Shown here in pieces: positions 17,102 to 25,430 of a DNA stretch of 64,000 nucleotides (the first letter of the stretch is position 1; each line of letters begins with the position of its first letter). The notes under the pieces were generated by a model. That model ran no database searches and was not told where the DNA came from. It saw only the letters and a program-made list of their open reading frames with translations. The stretch is from NCBI RefSeq assembly GCF_002876705.1, contig NZ_MDAG01000024.1, forward strand, positions 1-64,000, in the 5' to 3' direction. The DNA comes from Enterovibrio norvegicus_B. GTDB lineage: Bacteria; Pseudomonadota; Gammaproteobacteria; Enterobacterales; Vibrionaceae. The translations under genes and the position numbers were made by a program.

Positions 17102-17374
17102 TTAGCGATCAACATGACCGAGATCGCGCGTCGGATCGATCACGTCGCGCACCCGCTGCTTTAGCTGTTTTGCATCGGGGAAGCCGCCGTCACGTTTTCT
17201 TTCCCAGATCATTTCATCGTTACAATGCACCTCAAAGCGCCCACCTGTGTCGGGGTGCAGAGTCAGGCTTTCAATTTCTTCACTGAATGTCGTTAGAAGC
17301 TCTTGACTCATCCACGTTGAACGCAACATCCAGTTGCATTGACGACAATAGTAAATGGCAATTTTTGCTTTCAT
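17102..17374 (-). CDS. SelT/SelW/SelH-family thioredoxin-like protein
   Basis: 90 residues. The N-terminal IAIYYCRQCNWMLRSTWMSQELL carries a CxxC in the position where selenoprotein W has CxxU, so this is the cysteine form. FEVHCNDEMIWERKRDGGFPDAKQLKQRVRDVI is the conserved Rdx-family end. These small proteins have a thioredoxin-like fold; the partner and redox role in bacteria are not settled. It lies 9 bases downstream of the TauE/SafE gene on the same strand, so the two are co-transcribed. Confidence 0.88.
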   Translation of the reverse strand: MKAKIAIYYCRQCNWMLRSTWMSQELLTTFSEEIESLTLHPDTGGRFEVHCNDEMIWERKRDGGFPDAKQLKQRVRDVIDPTRDLGHVDR

Positions 17375-17383
17375 TCTTCTTCC

Positions 17384-18148
17384 TTAAAGTACGCCCACGA
17401 GCAATTTAATGCCGACGGCAAAGGTCAGCAGTTCGAAGGCGATTTTGATCAGTTTGTTGCTGTATTTGTCCGCCATGTAGGCACCGAAATATCCCCCTAG
17501 CAACGAGCCTGCAAGAAGGGCTGGGATCCATGGCCAATAAATGTCTGCACCTGCAATCGCTAAGGTGATTGCCCCTAAACCATTCCAAAACAAACCAACA
17601 CTGACCAGTGTGAGCGCTACCGCTTGTTTGTAATCCAGTCCAAACCATCGAACCAAAAAGAGGGTGACGAACAACCCCGTGCCTGCGGTGAGCGAGCCAT
17701 TCAGCACGCCGATGACACTTAAACCAACACAACCGATCACCATGCCTAAGGTATCGCGATGTTTAGGGTTGGCTTCATGCCCCAAGGTTTTTCGGGCACG
17801 GGAATACAGCCCCAATAAAATGATGAAAACACCGAGTAACCCTTCCGCCGTTGGGCCGGGGATGAAAAGAATAAGGTTCGCCCCAGCAATGACACCCGCA
17901 GCGCCTGCCAACGTGACGTAAACGGTTAAGACGGGGCTGAGATTGCCGCTTCGACAATGACGAATCGCCGCCCCTAGGCCTAGTGCGACAGAGGCGACTT
18001 TATGGGTCGCGAGGGCGACTGAAAAGGCGAGGCCGAGAAAAATAAGAAGGGGAAGTTGCAGTAAGCCTGCGCCGCCACCTGCGAGTGACGCCAGTGTGTT
18101 TGCGATCAGCGAACCGACAAAGAGACCAAACGTGGCGAGAATATCCAT
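17384..18148 (-). CDS. TauE/SafE-family sulfite/organosulfonate exporter
   Basis: 254 residues from the chosen ATG at 18148, with about eight membrane spans. The TauE/SafE pattern is clear: ANTLASLAGGGAGLLQLPLLIFLGL at the N terminus and a second internal repeat around GVLNGSLTAGTGLFVTLFLV. The frame is open to 18199, but that longer start lacks a ribosome-binding site; CAGG precedes 18148 by 6 bases. Family members export sulfite, sulfoacetate or similar anions across the inner membrane; the substrate here is unknown. It precedes the SelW-like gene in one unit. Confidence 0.88.
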   Translation of the reverse strand: MDILATFGLFVGSLIANTLASLAGGGAGLLQLPLLIFLGLAFSVALATHKVASVALGLGAAIRHCRSGNLSPVLTVYVTLAGAAGVIAGANLILFIPGPTAEGLLGVFIILLGLYSRARKTLGHEANPKHRDTLGMVIGCVGLSVIGVLNGSLTAGTGLFVTLFLVRWFGLDYKQAVALTLVSVGLFWNGLGAITLAIAGADIYWPWIPALLAGSLLGGYFGAYMADKYSNKLIKIAFELLTFAVGIKLLVGVL

Positions 18149-18202
18149 ATGCGCCTGAAAATTATCCTTTGAATAAACATCGCGCATGATGACATGCACA
18201 AA

Positions 18203-18232
18203 AAGAAAAAGCCTGTGTTTTACACAGGCTTT
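18203..18232 (-). terminator. Rho-independent terminator of metNIQ
   Basis: On the minus strand AAGCCTGTG (18231-18223) and CACAGGCTT (18217-18209) pair and are followed by TTTCTTTTT. It ends the methionine-transport operon 40 bases past the metQ stop and isolates it from the TauE/SafE gene. Confidence 0.85.
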
Positions 18233-18271
18233 TGGGGTTGGGGGGAAAAGGGGAATCAGGTTATGGGCGGA

Positions 18272-19084
18272 TTACCAGCCTTTCACCACACCACCTTGGA
18301 AGGTATCTACCGCAGCGGTGTAAACAGCGTCTGATTGATAAGCAGAGACAAACTGTTTCACGTTTTCAGCATTCACGTTATCGGTACGCGCAACAATCAG
18401 GTTCACGTAAGGTGATTTCTTGTCTTCAACAAACACGCCGTCTTTTTCTTGTGAAAGACCAATGGTTGCAGCGTAAGTGTTGTTAATGATCGCCAGCGTT
18501 ACATCGTCCAATGAACGTGGAAGTTGCGCAGCTTCTAGCTCAACAATGTCCAAATTTTTCGGGTTGCCGACGATATCCAATACGGTTGCTTGAAGGCCAA
18601 CGCCCTCTTTTAGGGTGAGAAGACCTTGCTGTTCAAGAAGAAGCAGAGAACGGCCTAGGTTTGTTGGGTCGTTAGGCACAGCGATTTGTGCGCCATCTTG
18701 GATTTGATCAACAGAGGTCACTGTGTTTGAGTAACCCGCAATTGGGTAAACCAAGGTATTGCCTGCGATTTCGAACTTGTAGCCACGGTCAGAAATTTGC
18801 TGATCCAAGTACGGCTTGTGCTGGAAAGCGTTGGCATCAATGGAGCCTTCTTCCAAGGCAGCATTGGGTGATACGTAATCTGTAAAGGTGATTAGCTCTA
18901 CGTCTAGGCCGTATTTTTCTTTCGCCACTTTTACAGCGATTTCGGCAACTTGCTCTTCTGCACCAGCCATAACGCCAATTTTTACTTTGGTCAGGTCGAC
19001 CGCTTTTTCTTCACCACAGCCCGTTAATGCCAGAGCGGAAGCCAAACCGAATACTGTCGCGATTTTTTTAAGATTGAACGTCAT
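18272..19084 (-). CDS. metQ: D/L-methionine-binding lipoprotein MetQ
   Basis: 270 residues. The signal sequence ends in the lipobox LTGC (Cys23), so the protein is anchored in the membrane and faces the periplasm. The NlpA/MetQ pattern includes VKIGVMAGAEEQVAEIA, FTDYVSPNAALEEGSIDANAFQHKPYL (the ligand-binding segment with conserved Asn, Phe and His) and IAVPNDPTNLGRSLLLL. It delivers methionine to MetI/MetN. It is the last gene of metNIQ, separated from metI by 107 bases that hold a stable hairpin. Confidence 0.96.
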   Translation of the reverse strand: MTFNLKKIATVFGLASALALTGCGEEKAVDLTKVKIGVMAGAEEQVAEIAVKVAKEKYGLDVELITFTDYVSPNAALEEGSIDANAFQHKPYLDQQISDRGYKFEIAGNTLVYPIAGYSNTVTSVDQIQDGAQIAVPNDPTNLGRSLLLLEQQGLLTLKEGVGLQATVLDIVGNPKNLDIVELEAAQLPRSLDDVTLAIINNTYAATIGLSQEKDGVFVEDKKSPYVNLIVARTDNVNAENVKQFVSAYQSDAVYTAAVDTFQGGVVKGW

Positions 19085-19130
19085 TTGCGCATCTCCTATG
19101 AGCTTAAATTTCCATTTTTTATTTTCTATG

Positions 19131-19163
19131 GCGCAGAAAGCGTGGGTATCTCGCCTTTCTGCG
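19131..19163 (-). other. Hairpin in the metI-metQ spacer
   Basis: CGCAGAAAG (19132-19140) and CTTTCTGCG (19155-19163) form a 9-bp stem around a 14-base loop. There is no clean T-run after it in the transcribed direction, so it is more like a processing or mRNA-stabilising hairpin that raises MetQ above MetI/MetN, a common arrangement for binding-protein genes. Confidence 0.6.
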
Positions 19164-19191
19164 TCATCGTATTTTCTTTTGTCGCTGTGTT

Positions 19192-19890
19192 TTATCTGTG
19201 GTCGACGCGTTTAACGAAGTAATCGCCCGCCGACTGAATCAATTGAACCAAAATGACGAGCATGACAATGGTGATCATCATGACGGTGCCATCAAAGCGC
19301 TGGTACCCGTAGCGAATACCGACATCGCCCAAGCCACCACCGCCTACAGCGCCGGCCATGGCGGAATAGCTCACCAGCGTCACCAAGGTAATGGTCGCGC
19401 CATTCACGATGCCCGGTAGGGCTTCTGGTAACAGAACCTTACGGATGATTTGCAGCGGGGTAGCCCCCATGGCTTGCGCCGCTTCCACCAAGCCCGATGG
19501 CACTTCAATCAGCGCACCTTCAACAAGGCGAGCAATGAAAGGAATAGCACCCACAATCAAAGGCACAATCGCCGCGGCTGTGCCTATCGAACTGCCTACC
19601 ACAAGGCGAGTAAACGGAATGATGGCAACCAGCAAAATGATGAAAGGAATCGAACGGCCAATATTCACTACCGCACCTAGGCTGCGGTTGAGTAGCTTGT
19701 TCTCAAGCAACCCGCGTGGTTTGGAAAGGTGCAGTAACACACCTAAAGGGATACCAAATACAAAGCCAACAAAGCCAGAAACAAACACCATGGTGAGGGT
19801 TTGGCCAAGGGCATCAATCAAAAGACTGACAAGGCGTTCGTTTTCAGCGAACCAGCCAGAAATGGCAGCAATACTAAGCGACATAACCAA
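19192..19890 (-). CDS. metI: Methionine ABC transporter permease MetI
   Basis: 232 residues with five to six membrane spans. The coupling (EAA) loop reads EAAQAMGATPLQIIRKVLLPEALPGI, which contacts MetN. Spans such as VSGFVGFVFGIPLGVLL and IPFIILLVAIIPFTRLVVG match MetI. The frame starts within the last codons of metN (17-base overlap); an ATG two codons later (19884) is also possible. It is an inner-membrane channel for methionine. Confidence 0.96.
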   Translation of the reverse strand: MVMSLSIAAISGWFAENERLVSLLIDALGQTLTMVFVSGFVGFVFGIPLGVLLHLSKPRGLLENKLLNRSLGAVVNIGRSIPFIILLVAIIPFTRLVVGSSIGTAAAIVPLIVGAIPFIARLVEGALIEVPSGLVEAAQAMGATPLQIIRKVLLPEALPGIVNGATITLVTLVSYSAMAGAVGGGGLGDVGIRYGYQRFDGTVMMITIVMLVILVQLIQSAGDYFVKRVDHR

Positions 19891-20908
19891 GCACCTCGAT
19901 GTTGACGTTGTTTTCTTTTAGATACGCCAGAGCATGGGTAACGTCTGAGGCGTCGCCGAAAAACTCTGCCAGCATGAGGCCGAATTTCACGCCGCCGGCG
20001 TAATCCATGTCCGCACTTAAAATGCTCACATCAATGTTGAACTTGCGCGAAACTTGGCTCACGAGAGGGGCATCCACACTGGTGCCTGTAAATTCGAGGC
20101 GAACCAAAGGGGGAAGTGTGCCTGTGTTTTCTGTTTGAAGACGCTCAGCGTAATCTTGAGGAATCGACAGGTTCAAGGTGGCACGAATGAAGTCACGCGC
20201 CAGTTCGGTTTTAGGGTGGGCGAAAATATCGCCAACCGTGCCTTTCTCCACCAACTTTCCGTCGCCAATAATGGCCACTTCATGACAGATGCGCTTTACC
20301 ACATCCATTTCATGGGTGATCAACAAAATGGTTAATCCTAACTTCTGATTGATGGTTTGCAGCAGATTCAAAATCGAATGTGTGGTCGCAGGATCCAGGG
20401 CACTGGTGGCCTCGTCGCAAAGCAGAACTTTTGGGTCACTGGCGAGTGCGCGAGCAATGGCTACCCGTTGCTTTTGTCCGCCACTTAAATTGGCAGGGTA
20501 GCTGGTGTGCTTGTCATCAAGCCCAACCAATTCCAGTAATTCGGTGACTTTGGCTTGGATGTGCGCGTGTTCTTTGCCTGCAAGCTCGAGTGGCAACGCC
20601 ACGTTATCAAACACAGTACGAGAAGAAAGAAGGTTGAAGTGTTGGAAGATCATGCCGATCTTCTGACGTTCACGCGTCAATTCTGACGCTGAAAGGGTGG
20701 TGAGTTCTACGCCATCGACGTTCACGTTCCCACTTGTTGGGCGCTCCAACAAGTTAACAATGCGAATCAGGGTGCTTTTACCTGCGCCAGATGCGCCGAT
20801 AACCCCGAAAATCCTGCCCTTTGGAATGTGAAGGTCAATATCACGCAAAGCATGAATCGTTTTCACGCCTTGTTTGAATTCTTTATTAACCTGACTAATT
20901 TCGATCAT
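19874..20908 (-). CDS. metN: Methionine ABC transporter ATPase MetN
   Basis: 344 residues. The ATPase domain carries GVIGASGAGKSTLIR (Walker A), LSGGQKQRVAIARAL, LLCDEATSALDP and the THEM switch. The C-terminal part from about residue 265 is the NIL/C2 domain (VRLEFTGTSVDAPLVSQVSRKFN...) that binds methionine and inhibits transport when the cell is replete. It is the first gene of the operon, with a promoter and MetJ boxes upstream. Confidence 0.96.
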   Translation of the reverse strand: MIEISQVNKEFKQGVKTIHALRDIDLHIPKGRIFGVIGASGAGKSTLIRIVNLLERPTSGNVNVDGVELTTLSASELTRERQKIGMIFQHFNLLSSRTVFDNVALPLELAGKEHAHIQAKVTELLELVGLDDKHTSYPANLSGGQKQRVAIARALASDPKVLLCDEATSALDPATTHSILNLLQTINQKLGLTILLITHEMDVVKRICHEVAIIGDGKLVEKGTVGDIFAHPKTELARDFIRATLNLSIPQDYAERLQTENTGTLPPLVRLEFTGTSVDAPLVSQVSRKFNIDVSILSADMDYAGGVKFGLMLAEFFGDASDVTHALAYLKENNVNIEVLGYVA

Positions 20909-20990
20909 AAGCCATCCTGGACAAAATCGTGTTAAATAATCGTTAAAATGTAGTGATAATTGTTGCTTTTGTTCTTTGTTCTAGAATTTG

Positions 20991-21019
20991 ATGCTATTTA
21001 TAGTCGAGCGACAAGTCAA
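20991..21019 (-). promoter_or_regulatory. Candidate metN promoter
   Basis: Minus strand: -35 TTGACT (21019-21014), a 17-base spacer, -10 TAGCAT (20996-20991). The leader to metN would be about 75 bases. The MetJ boxes start 2 bases upstream of the -35, so a bound repressor array would touch RNA polymerase. Confidence 0.6.
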
Positions 21020-21020
21020 T

Positions 21021-21052
21021 AGATATTTTTACGGCTAGACGTCTATACGGTT
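21021..21052. promoter_or_regulatory. MetJ operator (four tandem met boxes)
   Basis: Four consecutive 8-mers resemble the met box AGACGTCT: 21021-21028, 21029-21036, 21037-21044 (AGACGTCT, perfect) and 21045-21052. MetJ with S-adenosylmethionine binds such arrays cooperatively, one dimer per box. The site should repress metNIQ when methionine is plentiful. The remaining 245 bases to the DUF2946 gene show no other signal that I can support. Confidence 0.85.
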
Positions 21053-21297
21053 ATTTGGTTGTGTTTTAGGTGTTGCGGTTAGGATACGACTCATGAGGGA
21101 TCATGAAGGAGGTCTGAGTAGGCAAGGCTCTGCAGGGAGCACATCTGTACATTGGTAAGGAGTATCCCTATCAATACCCAAACCCGCGCAGTTTGTAATT
21201 ATATTTCTGCCATTCATGAACCGACTGCTTAGTTTTTGCACTGAAGCACGTCGTTAGTGTCATTTTTACAGTAAGGTATCTGGTTAATTGGGTACGT

Positions 21298-21684
21298 ATG
21301 GTGAATATGACGTTAACCGCCTCTTTAACACGCAATACGCTGTTTAAACATGTCATGCTTTGCGCGAGCGCCTTGAGTTGGTTGCTCGTTTCTTTGATGC
21401 CAGTGATCAACGCACATGGCAGCAGCGCAGGCGTGTGGGCGACACTTTGTACCGTTAACGGCTTTGAATTGGTACAAATTGACGAGGGTGAACCGTCTAA
21501 AACGCACAGCAGTAAACCTTGCCCTTTTAGTCATTTCTCCTCCTTTCATCATCACTCACTTTCTTTCAATCCGGTTTATACACTCAGCACGGATATCGTG
21601 CTTGAACCTTATACCTACCTCGTAAAAAGGGTGAGGTTTGAGCAGCCTGTCACCCGAGCGCCACCGTCATTCCTCCTTGTTTAA
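21298..21684 (+). CDS. DUF2946-like exported protein
   Basis: 128 residues. A hydrophobic segment at about 19-40 (MLCASALSWLLVSLMPVINAHG) is a signal peptide or anchor. After it come WATLCTVNGFELVQ, a SKPCPFSHFSSFHHHS stretch rich in Cys and His, and an end in RAPPSFLLV. This order (small exported protein, Cys/His cluster, APP tail) fits DUF2946. Such genes often lie beside PepSY or metal-uptake genes, and the Cys/His cluster suggests metal binding, but no function is proven. The gene precedes a PepSY-TM gene by 131 bases on the same strand. Confidence 0.7.
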   Translation: MVNMTLTASLTRNTLFKHVMLCASALSWLLVSLMPVINAHGSSAGVWATLCTVNGFELVQIDEGEPSKTHSSKPCPFSHFSSFHHHSLSFNPVYTLSTDIVLEPYTYLVKRVRFEQPVTRAPPSFLLV

Positions 21685-21815
21685 CAGCCTCATAAAAACA
21701 ACAAGGGCAAATGCCCAAACGTAAAGTCAACATGCAATGTCGCTGCGTTTTTATCGTGTGTTTTAATCATGCACGAGAAATGCGGTGAGGTTGTGCATGA
21801 AAAAAGGAATGATTC

Positions 21816-23285
21816 ATGGTTACTCCCAATCTCAACGCCGATAGCAATCCGCCAGACATCCTTGCGAAGCAAAAATCCCGTTACTTTCTCACTTGGCGCT
21901 GGCACTTCTATGCAGGATTATTTGTTATCCCCTTTATGCTGATGCTCAGTATTACCGGCCTCATCATGCTGTTTGATGATGAGATTGAATCTGCGCGATA
22001 TGGCGAGGTGCTTTCGGTTAACTCCAGCGCATACTCTTCGCAAGAACCTTTGCCCGTCTCTGAGCAGTTAGCGGCGGTGCAACAGGCGTACCCTGATGGC
22101 ACGGTGACGCAGTTTGTGCCAGCGACATCCTCGGAGGTCACTAACCGTTTTTCTGTCACTATGGCGGATGAATCGACGCAGTTTGTACTGGTGAATCCTT
22201 ACAATGCAGACATCACTGGCACGATTGATCGCAGCGACAGTTGGTATCAATTGGCGAACGACATTCACGGCACTTTGTTGATTGGCGATGTGGGCGATTA
22301 TTTGATCGAAATTGCAGCCAGTCTCACCGTTATTTTGTTGGTGTCGGGGATATATCTTTGGCTACCTAACGACAATGCGCGCCGTGCTGGTTTTCTGAAA
22401 ATTCGCACAGACAATGGGTCGCGGATTTTGCTTCGTGACCTGCACGCGAACATCGGTGGCGTACTCTCCATTGTGCTTCTCTTTTTCGTACTGAGTGGCT
22501 TGGCGTGGGCGGGCATATGGGGCGCGAAAATCGTTCAGCCTTGGGGCAGCTTTCCCGCCCAAAAATGGGACGATGTGCCTGTGTCAGATCTTAACCACAA
22601 GGCGCTAAATCATGGCTCAGAAGAAGAGATGCCGTGGAACCTTGAACTGACACCGTTACCTGAATCTAACGCGCATGTGCACGGCGAAGAAACCACCTCG
22701 GGTTCATCAGCAGGGAATGCTGAAAAAGCAGGAATGGCCACTAAGCAAATCGGCATCGATCGTGTTGTGAATGAAGCGAAAGCGTTGGGTTTTGCGCAAT
22801 ACAAACTCAATTTTCCGCGCTCAGAAACAGGCGTGTTTACGGTGTCAGCCAACACCATGAGCGGGGATATTACCGATCCTACTCAGGACAGAACCACCCA
22901 CATTGATCAGTACACAGGAAAGGTACTTGCTGATGTGACATGGAATGAATACAACATGATTGCGAAAGCCATGGCGGCTGGGATTGCGCTTCACCAAGGG
23001 GATATCAGTATCATCAATAAAATCGCCAATGTGGTTTTCTGTTTGGCGTTTATTTTGATTGCAGTAACAGGGGCTTTGATGTGGTGGCAACGTCGTCCTA
23101 CGGGGCAGCGCAAGTTAGGTGCACCGCCAAAAGCACTGGATTCAGGGCTCTGGAAAGTGGGTGTTGTCAGCGTTGCTTTAGTGTGTGTCGCCTTCCCCAT
23201 GGCAGGATTAACCATTGTGGCTTTGATGGTGATTGATGCGTTGATTTGCCGCTATATGACGACATTCAAAGAAGCCCTAAGTTAA
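21816..23285 (+). CDS. PepSY-associated transmembrane protein (PiuB-like)
   Basis: 489 residues with four membrane spans: WHFYAGLFVIPFMLMLSITGLIMLF near the N terminus, IAASLTVILLVSGIYLWLP, LSIVLLFFVLSGLAWAGIWG and a C-terminal pair around VVFCLAFILIAVTGALMWWQRRP. Periplasmic PepSY regions lie between them. His residues at membrane edges (KSRYFLTWRWHFYAG, NDIHG, DLHANIGG, ALHQGD) match the haem-coordinating pattern of the iron-uptake reductases in this family. A good AAAAGGAATGATTC precedes the ATG. I infer a role in ferric-siderophore or metal reduction at the inner membrane. A terminator follows. Confidence 0.85.
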   Translation: MVTPNLNADSNPPDILAKQKSRYFLTWRWHFYAGLFVIPFMLMLSITGLIMLFDDEIESARYGEVLSVNSSAYSSQEPLPVSEQLAAVQQAYPDGTVTQFVPATSSEVTNRFSVTMADESTQFVLVNPYNADITGTIDRSDSWYQLANDIHGTLLIGDVGDYLIEIAASLTVILLVSGIYLWLPNDNARRAGFLKIRTDNGSRILLRDLHANIGGVLSIVLLFFVLSGLAWAGIWGAKIVQPWGSFPAQKWDDVPVSDLNHKALNHGSEEEMPWNLELTPLPESNAHVHGEETTSGSSAGNAEKAGMATKQIGIDRVVNEAKALGFAQYKLNFPRSETGVFTVSANTMSGDITDPTQDRTTHIDQYTGKVLADVTWNEYNMIAKAMAAGIALHQGDISIINKIANVVFCLAFILIAVTGALMWWQRRPTGQRKLGAPPKALDSGLWKVGVVSVALVCVAFPMAGLTIVALMVIDALICRYMTTFKEALS

Positions 23286-23326
23286 CGCGGAGCAGGTTTA
23301 TTGCGTTGATAAAGAAATAGGGTAAA

Positions 23327-23354
23327 GCGCCTTCCATACGGGAGGCGTTTTTGT
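23327..23354 (+). terminator. Terminator after the PepSY gene
   Basis: CGCCTTCC (23328-23335 region) pairs with GGGAGGCG, with one G-T pair and an ATAC loop, followed by TTTTTG. Confidence 0.75.
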
Positions 23355-23550
23355 TTCTACTCGGCAATTCAAACAAAAATGAAGAAATCCCATCGACGGC
23401 AAGTAGCACGTGATCAGTCGCATACAGAGGCCGTTATCTATCAGATGTTTAGATTTCTAGCGATCATTGTTTGACCAACTTCAAACAACCTCGCCCTTTC
23501 GCTATTTGCGGGTGACGATAATGGGTAAAGTTATTGCAACAAACCATTAA

Positions 23551-23572
23551 CTCATCAAGAGCCATTGATGAG
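23551..23572. repeat. Perfect inverted repeat upstream of the TRAP genes
   Basis: CTCATCAA and TTGATGAG are perfect 8-bp arms separated by 6 bases. The site stands 108 bases before the start of the TRAP binding-protein gene in a 394-base intergenic stretch where I see no gene. The symmetry and spacing suit an operator for a dimeric regulator (GntR or LacI size), though no regulator gene is adjacent. Confidence 0.5.
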
Positions 23573-23679
23573 CGTCGTGTTAGTTAGGCAGTACCTACTT
23601 TTAACTGTAAACCTTTGTTAGATGCAAACCTTCAGTACTGCTAAACCTATCGCCTTTCCCAAGCAAGGAGATCACTCTC

Positions 23680-24789
23680 ATGTACAAACGTCGTTCGTTT
23701 CTTGCCGCAACAGCAGTCGCACTGAGTGTGCTGTTATCTGGTTGTGGTGAAGAAAAGCAGGAAGCGAGTGCGCAGGCGCAGCCAGCAGCACAGGAAAAAA
23801 TCAGTTGGAAAATGGTAACGACTTGGCCGAAAAACTTTCCCGGGCTAGGCACAGGTGCAAACAACCTTGCTGAGCTAATCACTGAGATGAGTGATGGGCG
23901 TTTGGACGTGAAAGTATATGGTGCAGGTGAACTCGTTGGCGCGCTGGATGTGTTTGATGCCGTGTCTCGTGGTACTGCGGAAATGGGTCACGGTGCAGGT
24001 TACTACTGGAAAGGTAAAGCGCCAGCAGGTCAATTCTTCGCAGCCGTGCCTTTTGGTCTAACAGCGCAAGAAATGAATGGCTGGATCTACAGCGGTGGCG
24101 GTCTTGAGCTTTGGGCTGAAGCGTATGAACCCTTTGGCATCATTCCTATGCCTGCGGGTAACACGGGCGTGCAAATGGGCGGTTGGTTTAACAAAGAAAT
24201 CAACACCATCAGCGACCTCGAAGGTCTGAAAATGCGTATCCCAGGTCTGGGTGGCGAAGTGTTGAAACGTGCGGGTGGTACCCCTGTACTGTTGCCGGGT
24301 GGCGAAATCTTCCCATCACTGCAATCTGGCGCAATTGATGCGACTGAGTGGGTAGGTCCATACAACGACCTTGCATTCGGCCTTCATAAAGCATCGAAAT
24401 ACTACTACTACCCAGGTTGGCATGAGCCAGGTACAACACTTGAAGCGCTGATCAACAAAAAAGCCTTCGATGCGTTGCCAAAAGACCTGCAATCAATTGT
24501 TCTCGCGGCAACGCGTGTTGCGAATGCTGACATGATTGCTGAGTTTACTGCGCGTAACAATGCAGCGCTGGAAAGCTTGGTAAATGAGCACAAAGTTGAT
24601 TTGCGTCCATACCCGCAAGAAGTGTTGTCACAGCTGCAAGTACTGTCTGATGAAGTGGTTGCCGAGCAAGCACAAGTGGACGAAATCAGTAAGAAAGTTT
24701 ACGAGTCTTACAAAGGCTTCCGTGACCAAGCGATCGATTGGCATGCCATTTCTGAGCAAGCCATGCTGAACGCACGTAACCCGCAATAA
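23680..24789 (+). CDS. TRAP transporter solute-binding protein (DctP family, TakP-like)
   Basis: 369 residues. The N terminus MYKRRSFLAATAVALSVLLSGC holds both a twin-Arg-like motif and a lipobox (Cys22), so it may be a lipoprotein, possibly Tat-routed. The mature part fits the TakP/2-oxo-acid group: WKMVTTWPKNFPGLGTGANNLAE, DGRLDVKVYGAGELVGALDVFDAVSRGTAEMGHGAGYYW, and the carboxylate-binding Arg in LKMRIPGLGGEVLKRAGGTPV. Tryptophan in DATEWVGPYND is typical too. Ligands in this group are 2-oxo acids or lactate; the exact one is not readable here. It is followed by a terminator-like hairpin and then the two membrane subunits. Confidence 0.9.
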   Translation: MYKRRSFLAATAVALSVLLSGCGEEKQEASAQAQPAAQEKISWKMVTTWPKNFPGLGTGANNLAELITEMSDGRLDVKVYGAGELVGALDVFDAVSRGTAEMGHGAGYYWKGKAPAGQFFAAVPFGLTAQEMNGWIYSGGGLELWAEAYEPFGIIPMPAGNTGVQMGGWFNKEINTISDLEGLKMRIPGLGGEVLKRAGGTPVLLPGGEIFPSLQSGAIDATEWVGPYNDLAFGLHKASKYYYYPGWHEPGTTLEALINKKAFDALPKDLQSIVLAATRVANADMIAEFTARNNAALESLVNEHKVDLRPYPQEVLSQLQVLSDEVVAEQAQVDEISKKVYESYKGFRDQAIDWHAISEQAMLNARNPQ

Positions 24790-24794
24790 CCTTT

Positions 24795-24823
24795 AAGAGG
24801 CGATCCTAGATCGCCTCTTTTTC
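24795..24823 (+). terminator. Terminator/attenuator between TRAP binding protein and permeases
   Basis: AAGAGGCGATC (24795-24805) and GATCGCCTCTT (24809-24819) form an 11-bp stem followed by TTTCTTT. It sits inside the TRAP operon, 45 bases before dctQ. Partial read-through would make the binding protein more abundant than the permeases. Confidence 0.85.
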
Positions 24824-24863
24824 TTTCCAATTTTAGCCAATAGGCTGATGTTAGAGTAGTTCT

Positions 24864-25430
24864 ATGAATACCGCCTCTCCTCAATTGATCGCGCTTATTA
24901 AGGGCATCAACCGTTTTAGTGATTGGACGGGACGCATTGTTTCCTGGTTCGTCTTAGCCATCGTGCTTATTACCTTTGTGGTGGTGGTAATGCGCTATGT
25001 GCTCAATTCCGGATCGGTGTTTTTGCAAGAATCTGTCCTTTATTTCCATAACTACGTCATCATGCTCGGTGCCGCCTACGCCTTATTGAAAGGCGCTCAC
25101 GTTCGCGTTGATATTTTTTATCGTCCGATGTCTGAAAAGAAAAAAGCGTGGGTCGATTTGCTCGGTTTTCTCTTCTTGTTACTCCCAACGTGTAGCTTCA
25201 TTTTTTACATTGCATGGGATTATGTTTCTGTGTCTTGGCAGATCATGGAAGGCTCACAAGAAGCGGGTGGGGTGGATGCTAAGTACCTTTTTAAAACCAG
25301 TATTTTACTGATGCCAGCCCTTGTCATTATTCAAGGCTTTGCCGAAGCATTGAAGTCGTTGCTGACCATCACTGGCCACCAAGACATTGCTAAACAACTT
25401 GAAGAACATGATGAGGAGCACGCACTATGA
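24864..25430 (+). CDS. TRAP transporter small permease (DctQ type)
   Basis: 188 residues with four membrane spans: IVSWFVLAIVLITFVVVVMRYVL, LYFHNYVIMLGAAYALLKGAHVRVDIFY (the conserved HVRVD block), DLLGFLFLLLPTCSFIFYIAW and LFKTSILLMPALVIIQGFAEAL. The MSEKKKAWVDLLG loop is typical. It forms the membrane complex with the large subunit, whose start overlaps its stop by 4 bases. No clear ribosome-binding site precedes the ATG (nearest GTTAGAGTAG). Confidence 0.93.
   Translation: MNTASPQLIALIKGINRFSDWTGRIVSWFVLAIVLITFVVVVMRYVLNSGSVFLQESVLYFHNYVIMLGAAYALLKGAHVRVDIFYRPMSEKKKAWVDLLGFLFLLLPTCSFIFYIAWDYVSVSWQIMEGSQEAGGVDAKYLFKTSILLMPALVIIQGFAEALKSLLTITGHQDIAKQLEEHDEEHAL

Noticed and set aside
21092..21157. 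Short frame starting MRDHEGGLS in the metN-DUF2946 gap
   Set aside because: No Shine-Dalgarno at the ATG, no hydrophobic or domain pattern, and no terminator; coding not supported.
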